From: Lycorma delicatula
Lineage: Eukaryota; Arthropoda; Insecta; Hemiptera; Fulgoridae
Reading direction: 5' to 3'
DNA: 64,000 nucleotides
Assembly (NCBI RefSeq): GCF_047948215.1
Contig: NC_134464.1
Coordinates: forward strand, 35,711,020 to 35,775,019
The notes under the pieces were generated by a model. It searched no databases and had not been told where the DNA came from. It saw only the letters and a list, made by a program, of their open reading frames with translations. The position numbers and the translations under genes were made by a program. Below are positions 23,250 through 34,855 of the stretch, one piece after another (positions within the stretch are counted from its first letter, which is position 1; the number at the start of each line of letters is the position of its first letter).

Positions 23250-24230
23250 ATTTGTTTCACTTACTTTCGCTGGAAATAGTAATAATACATTTTTCACCTC
23301 TTTTCAACCCCCAAATCAACCTTCTACCACCCCTGCTCGCGCATTTATTTTTTTTACGTTTATTAAAAGCCCCTTTACCATTTCCACGTATAAAAGTCCA
23401 GGTAACAATTCTTTTTTTCCCTCTAAACGAGTTATTTCGATCGGCATATTTAGGTAGATTTCATAAGAAAGCTACCTATTGTAACGGGCATCATGATTCG
23501 ACTTTCGGAAAACGTTGACATAACTTCGAGTTTCACATCCCCTAGACTCCAAAACCACCGTCAGCTCGAAAGTTTATATATCATTTATATATATTTTTCA
23601 CTTTCTTATGGACACGATAACTGCCGTAATTTTGCGACAATCACTTTCAAATTGTTTCTTAAAAATAATTCGTCCCAAATTCTCGGTTGAGTTTGTTAAT
23701 GACCAATCGGACCATGTGGGAGGAAATGGGAGGTCTTTGAATAAAACAAAACATCTCTATAACTTTCTTACTAAGTAAAATATCGAATTCGTTTAAAGTT
23801 CTTACTATTCTTTGGATAAGGGCCTTAAAATTATCTAAGTAAAGTTTTTTTATTTCACCAACCGTTGGCCCAGGGGGGTGAAAAAATGGGGTTTCGAAGA
23901 CAAAAACAATCATCCCTCTCTTAATAGGCACAATATCGAATCTGTATGAAGTGATCGTTAGTCCTCTAAATATTTCATGAAACGTTTCTCTGAAACAATT
24001 TTTGATATGACCAACCTTTACGGCAAGGATGACCACAATGTTTCTGGAATTATAAGAAGATGGGGCTTGTCGTATGCTAGACATGTGAAACTTTTTTTCA
24101 CATGCAACCGTTGTCGTATTGAGTAAATTTGAATTTTTTCTTAAATTTAAGTGGAAATCTTTTTTATCCCCTATTTAGCACCGGGGAAATCAACCTCCAC
24201 CTTCCGGCGTGCCGAAAGGAATTTTTTTTC
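23250..24230 (+). repeat. R2 dispersed repeat, copy 2
   Basis: Colinear with the minus strand of 11509-12340. Examples are atgattcgactttcgg, ttcgagtttcacatc, cgataactgccgtaattttg, aaatggggtttcgaa, ggaattataagaagatgggg, cttgtcgtatg and ccttccggcgtgccgaaagg. The left part (23250-23480) extends beyond the well-matched region of copy 1 and may be flank. The 390-bp arms next to copy 1 are absent here, so they are not part of R2. The 141-codon minus frame at 23659-24084 is antisense to the frame in copy 1 and not credible. Confidence 0.72.
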
Positions 24231-24991
24231 TCATATTTGTCCTCAAATCTCGCATCCTTAATTTAACATACATCCTGACATTTCCGACTGATAAAATTTT
24301 GCACAGTTACTAAGGTCGGATGATAATACAATATTCCACCATTACTTTTGCAAACATCTCCTCGTATGCGGGTAAATTAAGGGTGCGGGTATAAAAAATT
24401 GGAAAATCTGCAAAACTTGAAAAAAGTGACAAATCCGATAGCTGTTTGACATAAAAAAAAAACCAAAACCGTTGAATGAAACAAATTTGGAATGGAACAA
24501 AAAAATGACAAATCAACAAAATGACAAAAACTTGACTTGAAGGTCAAGCCTATGTCAGCCCTAGGCGGTTTAGATCTCTCGATGGACTTAAGATCGACGA
24601 ATTGGACAACAGGACGAAAACCTTGAAATAATGATGCATTATTAGAGATGGATTATATGAGAAATCTTTTATAAAAACGTATGTCGAAAATTGTGATAAT
24701 TAATTAAGTAAATTAAATAAAAACTCCATTATTTAGTTACTTTGTACAGTAATTGTTTGATTGAAAATTTGTTTGATATTTTATAAATATATTATAAATT
24801 TCAATATATGATGTTGTTATCTTTTGAAATCCAAATTAACCTACTAATTAAACTCGTGCAATGTATGATAATAATTTTATTAAAGTATGACTAAAAAGTA
24901 TAAAGCAAGTTTTGAAAAATTATGAAAATTTTTTCTGGTATTATTTTAAGTTTAAATATATTCACCCATATTTTTTCTTATATTAATGATA
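24231..24991. other. AT-rich stretch, nothing recognised
   Basis: No gene assigned. Confidence 0.35.
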
Positions 24992-25070
24992 GTGACTAGA
25001 AAGAATGTATTCTTGAGATCTAAAGTGATACGGATGTAGAGTTGGCTGACATTATGCGTTGCTTAGCAAC
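24992..25070 (+). repeat. Direct repeat R4, copy 2
   Basis: See the copy at 22947-23025. Both keep the gtgactagaaagaatg start and the ctgacat ... ttagcaa end, with diverged middles. Confidence 0.65.
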
Positions 25071-26583
25071 TTCATCGATGTCGCTTCCAATTTTTATTGA
25101 AAAGTGGTATACTTTCAATCCGTTGAGTACATATATTTTCTACTAAAACTGTGATTGTTGATACTCCTAATTAATTTAACTTTAAAGAAGTTACGGCTGT
25201 ACAGTTTGCAATTCAGCTGGATATATCCTTTTGCTAAAAATTTAAAGTATATTAAACATATATTTCCGAATTCTAGAGCTGGTCTTGGTTCACACTTGAT
25301 GTTACTCTATGCAGTTTCTTTGCATTTTGTCAAGAGGCAGGTGTCTTGCTTTTTGTTTTTGTTCAAAGGGAGCTAGATCTCTATTAGGTTTTTTTTTTCA
25401 AGTTTAATAATTACCTATGTGAAAAATATTAGGAAAAAGACATCATATTCAAAAAGGAAATTCTCTCCCTCTAATTTCGACTGCTAAACAGTAAAATTTA
25501 CTAGATAAATAATGTATTATATAAACGACAAACCCCTAACCCTAAACCGTTATTAAAGATTTTTGTGATATCCAGTTTTTTATATTAATTTTTCTTTAAT
25601 TTTGAAACTTCCATTAAGAAATTTTGTTCACCCCCACAACAAAACAAAAATCTTTCTTTTCTTTTTTCATTTCTTCAAAACTTGACGACGTAATTTAATA
25701 TAAAATATAACAACAAAATTGTAATACTTTCCTCGTATTGGTTATTTATTGTAGTGGAAAAATAATATTACATGAAAATAAACAAAAAAAAAATTTTTAA
25801 ACTCAAAAAAATCTAAATTTTTAATTATCTTTTCCCCCGCACTCCCAGTATTGTCCCGAGTATTTTTTTGGGAGTCACTTGCGCTACTACTATGCCTCAG
25901 AAAACATTTTAAAAAATTCGGTTAAAAAATATGCAATCGATTTTTGGTGAAGGGCAATTTTGGGACAAATTAAAAAAAAAATAGTAAGATAAAAAGTCCC
26001 CATGTACTAAGCTTAAGTGGGATTAAATTTTTGAGAAAATTGACCCTAAAAGGTATCTACTTCATCCCAGGTGATGTTGATCCGAAAATTTTAGCTTTAG
26101 TCAGAAATTGCTCCATATGCACAGAGTAGTACTATTTCTTAAAAATCGGTTTATCCAGTTTAAATTTATTTAGCTTCAAATACGCCCAACACATTACGAA
26201 CATTACCTCCCACTTTTTTTTCTTTTTTTGGGGATTCCTGAGTCATGAGATGATTCCTGAGTCGAGAAAAAACCTCATACCCCATATTTTGAATGATAAT
26301 TCCCATAGTTTCCTTCTTACAGAGCACATGATGCCAGGAAAGTAAAATCTGTGTAACCGAATGATTTAAGAAAAAATAATTTATAATGTCGACAAGTTTC
26401 AGTGGTAATACGAAACAATGTTCTACATTTAGGTCAAGCTTTTATTGAAAAAAAAAAACAGAAGAATATAATATTGCACGAGGTATATTTATTCACACTA
26501 TGGTCATCCAAGCGATAATCTTCAGTTAATAAAACTCAAACAATAATTATAGGAGATTTTGTTCACCGCCCACCTACACTCTT

Positions 26584-26631
<48 letters not shown>

Positions 26632-26994
26632 GCGATAAAAATAACTACTTTCCTAACAAATTACTTTTTTAAGCTTTCTTGTGATAGATTATACAGAGAA
26701 CTTTCATTGCTATTTAAAAATTATTATGTGTAAGCCTATACAACAAACTCATTATTAAATAATTTCTAATGTGTTGATATATCAATTAAACTTTTACTAT
26801 CCTATATTAATAATATATAAATATGTAGCATGAAAATAAATTGGTGTGTAATTATCATTACATATGTATAAACTACACAAAATGTAACAAAAATAAAAAG
26901 TTTTTTTTAGGTTTTACTTAGAGATGGAAATGTATAAATGATGTATCGCAACATTACCTCAGTACTTTCATAACGTATTCTACTCGTAAAAATA
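25071..26994. other. AT-rich intergenic stretch with (TAA)n microsatellite
   Basis: No gene supported. A TAA trinucleotide array of about 15 units lies at 26585-26631. The tract ccctaaccctaaacc near 25530-25545 is short and isolated. Confidence 0.45.
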
Positions 26995-27096
26995 ATGGAT
27001 AAATCCAAAAATCGATGGCTGAAGGACGTGACAGGAGATTTGAGGAGCACGAGTGTTGTGAACTGGAGGGAGGTGCAGATTAGAGAAAAAAATTTA

Positions 27097-27543
27097 TGCT
27101 TCAGTCATTTGACTGGTTTGATGCAGCTCTCCATTCCGTATCTAGTGCTAGCCGTTTCATTTCGGTATACTCCGTACTTCCTACATCCCGAACAATCTGT
27201 TTTACATATTCTAAACGTTGCCTGCTTGTACAATTTTTCCCATCTATCTGTCCCTCCAATATTAAAGTAACTATTCCAGGATGCCTTAATATGTTGCCTG
27301 TAAGTCCGTCTCTTCTTTTAACTATATTTTTCCAAATGCTTCTTTCTTCATCAATTTGCCGCAACATCTATTCATGTGCCACTTTATCCAACCATCTGAT
27401 TTTTAACATTCTCCTGTAGCACCACATTTCGAAAGGTTCTAATCTTTTCTTCAGGTTCTCCGATCGTCCAAGTTTCACTTCCATATAAAGCTAAGCTCCA
27501 AACATATACTTTCAAAAATGCTTTCTTATCGTTTAATTAATTT
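27097..27543 (-). pseudogene. LINE reverse transcriptase 3' fragment, same family as 38.4 kb copy
   Basis: On plus it begins with the family terminus cttcagtcatttgactgg (27101 on), so the element lies on the minus strand. The intact part (27101-27367) gives the C-terminus RQIDEERSIWKNIVKRRDGL..WRAASNQSND. Further upstream on minus the frame meets a TAG directly before MLRQ (ancestral E-V is now stop-M), and frameshifts follow, though LYGSETW-region sequence is readable to about 27535. 5'-truncated and dead. It abuts a different LINE remnant at 27620. Confidence 0.88.
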
Positions 27544-27619
27544 AAAAAAAATTTAAATAAGGTTAGTTTTAATCATTTCAAAACAGTTTTATTTTTCCGT
27601 TGGACAATCAATATACCTG

Positions 27620-28260
27620 ATTACCGTCCAGGTCGGTGTTTTGGATATTTTTCAGTATTTCTCGACTAGTTTCCTGACGATCCTGTTCTGTTCTTATTAT
27701 GTTCTGTTCTGTTCTGTTCTTATTATGTGTCCAAAGAAGGAGATTCTTTTCTTTTTAAAGAAGTCTAGAGCTGGTTCTACGTCTTTATGTACCTCTCAGT
27801 TTGGTATGAGTCTCCATTCTCCCCCATCAGTAAGTCGTGATTTATTTATGCATGTTCTTAGAATTCTTCTTTCTATTCTTTGCATCTCTGCTGAGTAGGA
27901 AATGTTGGATTTTAGTTTGAAGAGTAGTTCGCTTCCATATGATATTATAGATCTGATTACAGTTTTGTAATGCCTGAGTTAGGTATTTATTGAGATGCAT
28001 CTTTTATTATATGTTGTTTTGGTGGTATTTTGTGCATAATTGAGCTTCATTGATCTTTCGTTTCAGTTTATTTTTTCTTTGAGGTCATGTGTGATATCTT
28101 CTCCTAAATATTTAAACCGTTCAACTAGCTCGACTGTATGTCCGTATGTACGTGTTTCTATACCAGGGGATTTATGGCCGTAATTCTAGTCTTTTCATAT
28201 TATATTCTTAGGCCTATTTTTCCTGCTAGTTCTTCCAATGCATTGTTTTATAATAAATAT
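27620..28260 (-). pseudogene. Decayed LINE reverse transcriptase tail of a second lineage
   Basis: The minus-strand translation gives, in order, GLRI.YEKTRI (about 28200), VERFKYLGEDITHDLKEKI (about 28125-28070), YKTVIRSIISYGSELLFKLK (about 27970-27915), RIERRILRTCINKSRLTDGG (about 27880-27820) and ALDFFKKKRISFFGHIIRTE (about 27775-27715). These are the post-catalytic motifs of a LINE RT: YLG box, Y-G-S-E motif, RK-rich helix and GH motif. The residues differ clearly from the family at 27097 and 38381, so it is a different element. Stops and frameshifts throughout. The tandem tgttc pentamers at about 27690-27720 fall within it. Confidence 0.8.
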
Positions 28261-30017
28261 ATGTTCTTCAGTTTTTATTTGTGAGTGTGACGTATATAAA
28301 TCTTATGAATTTCAAGATTTCCTTCCTCTGAACGTAATCGTATTCAAGAAATAGTCAGTCCTTATTTTAAGCAGATTGAATGCATCACTTGTACGGTTGA
28401 ATTTACTATCTTTATTTTTTATGTCAAACTATAGATTCGGCTTAATTAAAATCTTAAAATTTCTAATCGGAAGATTTTTAGTATATCAAATAAGAATTAA
28501 TAGTTGTAAATTAATGATCAAGCCATATTAACCATTTTTATGGTAAAATATTCGACAACTTTACGAATTACGGTTATTCAGCTGATTGCATCAAAATATA
28601 TTAACTATTCATTTTTGGTTAGTAGTTTTATCTAATAGAAATTAGTGTGCGTAATCCGTATGTTATTGAGTTTTCAAGCGTAACAATTCAATTCGATTAG
28701 AGATAATCAGTTAAACACGATTGCTGTATACATAATGGAAGTGCGTTCGCAAATTATCAATTTATTTTAGATTTACTGCTAACTATACTTTCACTGTGGA
28801 AACTAATTTTGATACACTACATGTTCATTTCCTTATTATATTCTTAAGATGCATGAGTGAGTACGTTTTTTTTGAGATTTTTTTTTATAATTAGGGTTTT
28901 AAGTGAATCTGTGGCCAATGATGTTATTGATTTCGGCATTATTTCTGTTAATGGTTCAGTGGTTCTTAACCGTAAACAGATCCCTACTGGTATGTGATGT
29001 ATTAATAATTATTTTAAATGAAAAAAGGTAGAAAAAATAACCGTAATTTGGTAAATTTTTTCTGTTGAAAAAAAAATTAAACTGTCTTGGTAATTTGTTA
29101 TTACGTATATTTTAATCACTATTGATTATATCTCATTTTTATAATTGAATATTTTTTAACTTTCATTATTAATATTTTTTACAAAATTTTGCCCATAATT
29201 TCTTCTAATACTGTTCATCATTTAAGTATTACAAAGTCAAATATTCATCATACTCTTTGTACAACGTTTTTAAGTGTCAGTTGTTTGTCGTCAACCACCA
29301 GATTGATTTAATTTTTCGTATTAATTTGGATAGATCTAATTAATATAATTCATGCCATATCAAATGGATCTAATCCATGGATTTAAAAAAAAAATTGTTT
29401 AAAGGAACGTCTTTGTGGTTTCGTTTTTCTATATAAATCACGAGAAAATTTTATTTAAATTAAACAAAAAATTTGCTCTACTATGAGAAGTGGAGGTAAT
29501 TTCCTTCTTTTTTTGTGGTATTGTATTATTGTAGTGTAATAATACAATGTAATAGGTAGGTTAATCGTATTCCGATATTTTTTCCTAACAAAATTGCCTG
29601 TTAATTATTTCATCAATGATTCATTAGGCTGGAATGTGATTTTAATTAAAACCCACCAATAAAATGGTCGCTGGGAGATAGAGCTGTCAAAACACAATCA
29701 TCGTTATACGACATGACTAGGCCTCATCATCATTGTTGTAAAAACGTATTTTTCTTTTGTATCTCATTTATTATCTGTTCTTTATGAAAGTCAGAAAATT
29801 TTTTCAGTAGTTAAGAAAGTTAATGAAGTTAAATCCGAATCGTAAAAGAAAGTTTCGTCTAGTTGTAAAAATTATGTGAAATATTTTCCATTTAAAATTT
29901 AAACCTAAGATTGGAATAAAAATTAGTAAAAGAAAAAAATCTATTGAAATTTTTCTTTCTTAAAGAAGAAAAAAAACGTATTTTTACAAGCAAAAAAGTG
30001 AATTAATTTAAACACTT
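28261..30017. other. AT-rich intergenic stretch
   Basis: No gene seen. It includes direct repeat R5 copy 1 at 29605-29740. Confidence 0.4.
29605..29740 (+). repeat. Direct repeat R5, copy 1 (partner at 31648-31790)
   Basis: Words tgattcatt, gctggaatgtg, gtcgctgggagatagagctgt, caatcatc and taggcc recur in order at 31648-31790 (tgattcattgagctagaatg, ttgctgggatgtagagctgt, atcatcaaaa, ggataggcc). Non-coding. Confidence 0.6.
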
Positions 30018-30155
30018 AAAATCCCGGGTTCGAATTCCTGTCAGGCATTCCTGTCATTTTTCATACGCCACAAAATTCAATTTTGAATTTTGATATTCCA
30101 TGTACAAGCTTCAAAAGCTTCTATGTAATTTCATCAACCAAAAAATAAATAAATA
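30018..30155 (+). repeat. SINE-B copy 2
   Basis: B box ggttcgaattc at 30027-30037, then tcaggcat, cattttt-catacgccacaaa, attcaattttgaa, a divergent segment with aagcttcaaaagctt, then tttcatcaacc and an A-rich tail. Head truncated or decayed. Orientation plus. Confidence 0.75.
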
Positions 30156-30744
30156 ATTATATACAAAATTTCTGAACTCTTAACTTAATTCGTAAAATGG
30201 ACTAAAGATAGCACTAGTTGTAGGTGATGCCTGCAGTTTCTTGTTTATGCAAATGGTAATACATAATTGTTTTGCAATATTTCTGTTTTATGTAAGGCGT
30301 GTATTGGTTTTGTGAAATAAATAGTACTACACTGTTGTTAATATTTGAAATTCTTTTAACGATGTGACAACTTTTTTGTTTCTAAATGGCATTAATTGGT
30401 GTGATTAATTGTCAAACAAAAGTACTAAAAGCATTCAGTGAAAGTATTTAATTTTTATAATTTGCAAAAAATGGTTTATTGAACAATACTTTGGCTATTA
30501 GTTGCATTTTACTTATATCATTACTTCATACATTTTCTTAAATCATTATGTGTTTCTTCCATTATGAAATGTGTTTACTTATATTACCCATTATAAATAT
30601 TAATAAAACCAAAATTTTATCAAATTTATTATAGAGTAGTATAATTTTCTAATGAATTTATAATTTGCAGGACAAAACAACTGCCTTATCCACTATCAGA
30701 TGTTATTTACTTAAATATCTCTGTTTTACTCTGTAGTCTGCACT

Positions 30745-31232
30745 GAAATTCATAATACAATCATCAAGTTAAATCGTCCCAACACAAGTGAATTTCTGCT
30801 GGATCCCTAGCCATGATGTGGGATTCCTGGGTAACAAACGTACAGATTCTGCTGCTAAAGATGCACCTGTCCTACCATCTTCCATCACTCGAGTTACTAT
30901 TTACGATTTTATTAATAAAATTAAACATTTTGAAGAAGATGGGAAGGTGACTGGACTGCTACAGTATATAATAAACTCCAGCACATCAAAAAATATGGTG
31001 TTACCATGGGACTCTTCATCCAGGAAAATTCACCGAGAGGAAGTTCATGTTATTTGTGATACATATATTCCAATTGTTATGTTTCTTTTACTAGTATTTC
31101 AATTTTATTCTATTATTATCTTAGTTTCATCATTATTTTAATCTTATTCTACTAATATTTTAATATCTGAGAAGGTGCCGTTTGTTATTATTTTGACCTG
31201 GGTTTTGATAACAAGAAAGCGTTATTCGCCCA
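30745..31232 (+). pseudogene. LINE tail with RNase H remnant, copy 1 (internally deleted)
   Basis: Encodes NFCWIPSHDVGFLGNKRTDSAAKDA, the C-terminal RNase H signature of jockey/I/R1-type LINEs (WIPSHVG..GNE.AD..AK), then a linker. Compared with the copy at 43985-44790 it lacks about 200 bp after the codons for KIHREE (the LGHTR..C..C tail) and jumps to the 3' UTR (ctgagaagg ... ttattcgcccagaaaaaac). The catalytic Asp of D-S-A-A-K is kept, but the N-terminal RNase H region is absent. Non-functional. Confidence 0.78.
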
Positions 31233-31843
31233 GAAAAAACAAATCTTCTTTACAGCATTAATGCAAACATTTATTTTTTACAGTCAATGTACTAAACAAA
31301 AGATTTATTGCTGTAATATCTACTACATCATATTATTGAACCATATTGATGTTAATTTATAAAAAAAAAAAAAACGTTATTTTTGTTCTCCAATTTAAAT
31401 ATTTTGTAAATGTTTAAACTGTTGGTCTTTACCCTCTCTGGATGGTATTTCCTTCTAGTATTTCATGTGATTTTTATTTTTTAAGTGACTGAAATATTAT
31501 GTTCTATTCTTATGCCATTGCCTCTCTTATCTGTCAACTTTTATTATAAGTGAATGAAACATATGATTATATGAAAACCTCTGTGATACCTACAGAATCC
31601 CTAAGAAATTAGTTCATGAACTGAAACTCTACTGTACAGCTATATCATATCATTGATTCATTGAGCTAGAATGTGTTATATTTATTAGAATTCAATGATA
31701 AGTAGATGATTGCTGGGATGTAGAGCTGTAGAACAATATCATCAAAATTTAACTGATTTGGATAGGCCCCAATCTGTTAACTTTCTAAACAGAAAGGCTA
31801 TTTTTGAAAGCCTTTTCTGTCTGAAGTCATCTTCAATGTTTTA
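31233..31843. other. Spacer with direct repeat R5 copy 2
   Basis: R5 copy 2 is at 31648-31790. An A13 run lies at about 31361-31374. No gene. Confidence 0.4.
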
Positions 31844-32074
31844 CAGCAGTATGCAAATTAATCTGAACATACCAAATTTTCTATGAAGTGGGACACTGCT
31901 TCACCACACCCATTTTTTAAGTTGTCTATTTAATCATGTGAGGTTATTGTTCTTTGGTTATGTTCTTTATTTTCATGTTATTAATAGTGTTTTGTGAAAG
32001 TTTATTTCATTTTTTATTATAAAATCATATTTTGTATATTTTGTTCTGTGTGTCTTGAATATAATTGTATAATA

Positions 32075-33380
32075 ATGGACATAACTCCAAGAAAGCATTT
32101 GAAAATTGTTTTTCTTTCTGAGCATACCAGTATGACACAACAACAAATAGCTTCTGAATGTGGTGCTGGACTAGGGACAAAGATTATTAATTTAAAACAA
32201 CTTAAAGAAACTGGTTCCTTTTCACCTTAAAGGAAAGGTGGCCGTAAAAGAAAGAATATTCCAACACAGGATCGGTTATTAGTGAGAAAAAGTAAACTTG
32301 ATCCAAAATTACGTGCTGTGAACTTAAATTGAGAATTAGCAGCCAGTGGAAGAGAGATTTACATGTGAAAACTGTTGATACAGACTTCTGCAGCTAGACA
32401 GAAAGCTTCTCGGCAAGCTAAAACAGCTCTTAACATTAGCAATATCCTAAAGGCGCTTGTAGGCTAGAGCACTTCCTAACTTAACCAAAGAAGACTGGAA
32501 AATGATATGTTTTCTGACTGGCCAAATTTTTATGTTCAGGGTCAAAGGATTCCGTATGTTAGAAAAGAATCAGATAAAAATATTTATATATCAAATGCAA
32601 CAAGACTTATATTCAATATTCAGTTAAACACTCCCAGAAAAAAATTTGTTGTGGTTGTTTCACATTTGAAGACCCATGTTCATTACTTCCATTAGATGAT
32701 ATGTTGAAAAGTGATGGATACATCAAGATTCTGAAGGGAAGGGTTGCAACACAACTTCAAACAAATTCCCACAATGCAACAGAGTGTTTCAAAAAGATTT
32801 GGCACCATGCCATACTATCAAACAAATTGGAAAAAATTTGAAAATAACAAAAAATTAAAGTGCTCCCTCGGCCAGGTAATTCCCCAGTCTTAAACCCAAT
32901 TGAAAATTTTTGTGTAATAGTTAAAAAACAAATCACAAAAACTGACCTCGTTAATGTAATAATATTGATATGGTTTCATGTTGAAGAAATTAAAAAAAAA
33001 TGTTCTGTAAACTTGTAGAATTTATGCCAAATAATATATGTGAAGTGATCAAGAATAAAGGAAACCGACCAGGTGCTCTAGTTAGGGGCAAACTCGTTGT
33101 AATCAGCTGATTTTGAATTTGAGAGTTCTCAAGTTCAAATCCTAAGTTACTTTTATTCAGATTTGAGTACTAGATCGTGGAAACCGGTGTTCTTTGGTGG
33201 TTGGGTTTCAATTAACCACACATTTCAGGAATGGTCGACCTGAGTTTTTCAAGACTATACATTTACCAGTACAGTTACAATAAGTCACTAATGATTTTAA
33301 TTGTTGATAGAACTATAAATAAAAGTATTAAAAAAAAAAAAAAAAAAAAAAAGAATAAAGGAGAGAGGAGGGCATATTAA
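32075..33380 (+). pseudogene. Tc1-like transposase, decayed and split by SINE-A
   Basis: N-terminal paired-type HTH: MDITPRKHLKIVFLSEHTSM then TQQQIASECG .. LKETGSF, followed by a GRKRK box and PTQDRLLVRKSKLDPK (second HTH). Around 32507 WPNFYVQG..IPYVRKESDK corresponds to the region just after the first catalytic Asp, which is not preserved as D-E. The third region reads VLPRPGNSPVLNPIENF, so the third catalytic Asp (normally SPDLNPIEN) is now Val. The last codons before the SINE (EVIKNKG, to 33062) continue after the duplicated target site with ERRAY and a TAA at 33378-33380. Multiple stops and frameshifts; inactive. Confidence 0.88.
33063..33350 (+). repeat. SINE-A copy 3, nested, with poly-A tail and perfect 12-bp target duplication
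   Basis: aagaataaagga occurs at 33051-33062 and again at 33351-33362, directly flanking the element. Head ctctagttaggggcaaactcg, B-box-type gttcaaatcc (about 33133-33142), actagatcgtgg, ccggtgttctttggtggttg, cacatttcaggaatggtcga, then a shortened 3' region and an A tract (about 33330-33350). It inserted in the last codons of the Tc1-like transposase. Confidence 0.95.
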
Positions 33381-33473
33381 TTACTAGATATTCACTAATT
33401 GTACTGGTATTATTTTATTTCTAAATAAAGTTACTTTTTATTAAACAACATGTGTTCAGATTAATTTGCCAGC

Positions 33474-34824
33474 TAATTTACGCATTTATTTTTCTTTTAT
33501 AAATCTGACTTTTTATATTATAAACCAGTATTAAAATAACCAAGGGGATGGGAGAAAATTTTGAAGAATGTGAACACTATATGATTATGATCAAAATATA
33601 TTAAAGATAATGAAATATTCAGCATGTTAATAACTACTCACCCTTAATTTGTAGATGTTACAAAACAATTGCAGAGTTTTAGATGTTAAATACAAAATGT
33701 AATACAAAAACACATATTGATGGAAAATACAATAACACCAGAATTGATAATACCAAAATTCATACAAAGAATAATTTTTAGAAAATATTGTGGTTTTCAG
33801 AATCACAAACAAAATAAAATAAGATTACTTGATGAAATAGCATTTAAAAATCTTACAATAAACTTTTTTATCACTTCAGTGATAAAAAATCTACTAATAC
33901 ACAAAATTTAACAAAATTCTTTGCCAGCATAGAAAAAGTTTAATATATAACAACACATTAAGTATTTTCGTAATCGTTTCAAGATGTACCTTATCTATGC
34001 TATCAGTAAGACTATTGATCAAAGAACTGCATTGTAACTCTTCAAATATTCTGGAACGGCAGCTCTATTTACACACAATGTTGAATTTCTTCTTTTTTTC
34101 TTTTAATATTTTTAATTGTTTTATTATAAAAATCAATTTTTGATGTTTTGTTGTTCTGAGAAAATTAACTATTTAAAAAAAAAAATGCCACTGTATTTTG
34201 AAAATATGCTTATTATTTTCTTTAGAAACATCTATTAAGTCGAGTGATTTAAGTTCATGTTCTAGAGTACATTGTTATGTTAGGATGTAACTTGTTCATA
34301 ACAGAATATGATATTATTGTGAGTTATATTTTTATACAGAAGTTTGATGATGTCAACTTTGGATTGCTCATGATATAATTTATAAGTTTTCATTGTTTAT
34401 GAGAGTATTATAAAAGCATTTTACTAGTAAAAACTAAAAATGGGTGTACCCATTTATATTAAGGATAGTTTACTGCAGTGTTCATTACGCCTGAAATTGT
34501 TTTACTCCATTGCAGCTTGTGTTATCATTATAATTTGTTTTTTATTATGAATTTTATTGATTACATATTATTATTTAAAATTTCTTTTAATACACAGATA
34601 GTTTCTTACATTGTATGTTTGTGTAGAGATATGTAGTATGTTGTTGATATAGGTTTAGAATTTGTGGAATCTACAATCCTTGATCTTATCAATTAGTTGT
34701 TTTCTTTTTTTTATCAGTTACCTGATGATTCTTTAAAGGTATCTAGCTAATTGTGTGATTGATAGTGCTGTAAAATTACTGCTAAGTTTAATTTTATTTC
34801 CATGACCATTGTGTGTGCGCGCGC

Positions 34825-34855
<31 letters not shown>

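Larger units (their letters stand above)
31844..33473 (+). mobile_element. Tc1-like DNA transposon interrupted by a SINE
   Basis: The left end is TA + cagcagtatgcaaattaatc, running on to tgaaca. The right end, read inward, is TA + gctggcaaattaatctgaac a. The terminal repeats share gcaaattaatctgaaca perfectly, and TA flanks both ends. Without the 288-bp SINE and its 12-bp duplication the element is about 1.33 kb, a normal Tc1 size. It carries one decayed transposase on the same strand. Confidence 0.87.

Noticed and set aside
23659..24084. 141-codon minus-strand frame as a gene
   Set aside because: Antisense to the equivalent frame of the other R2 copy, so the two frames cannot be the same protein.
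25528..25546. Telomere-like ccctaaccctaaacc
   Set aside because: Two imperfect units only, and the usual insect repeat is TTAGG-type; chance occurrence is likely.
26585..26631. CRISPR-like or tandem array
   Set aside because: It is a simple (TAA)n microsatellite; no spacers.
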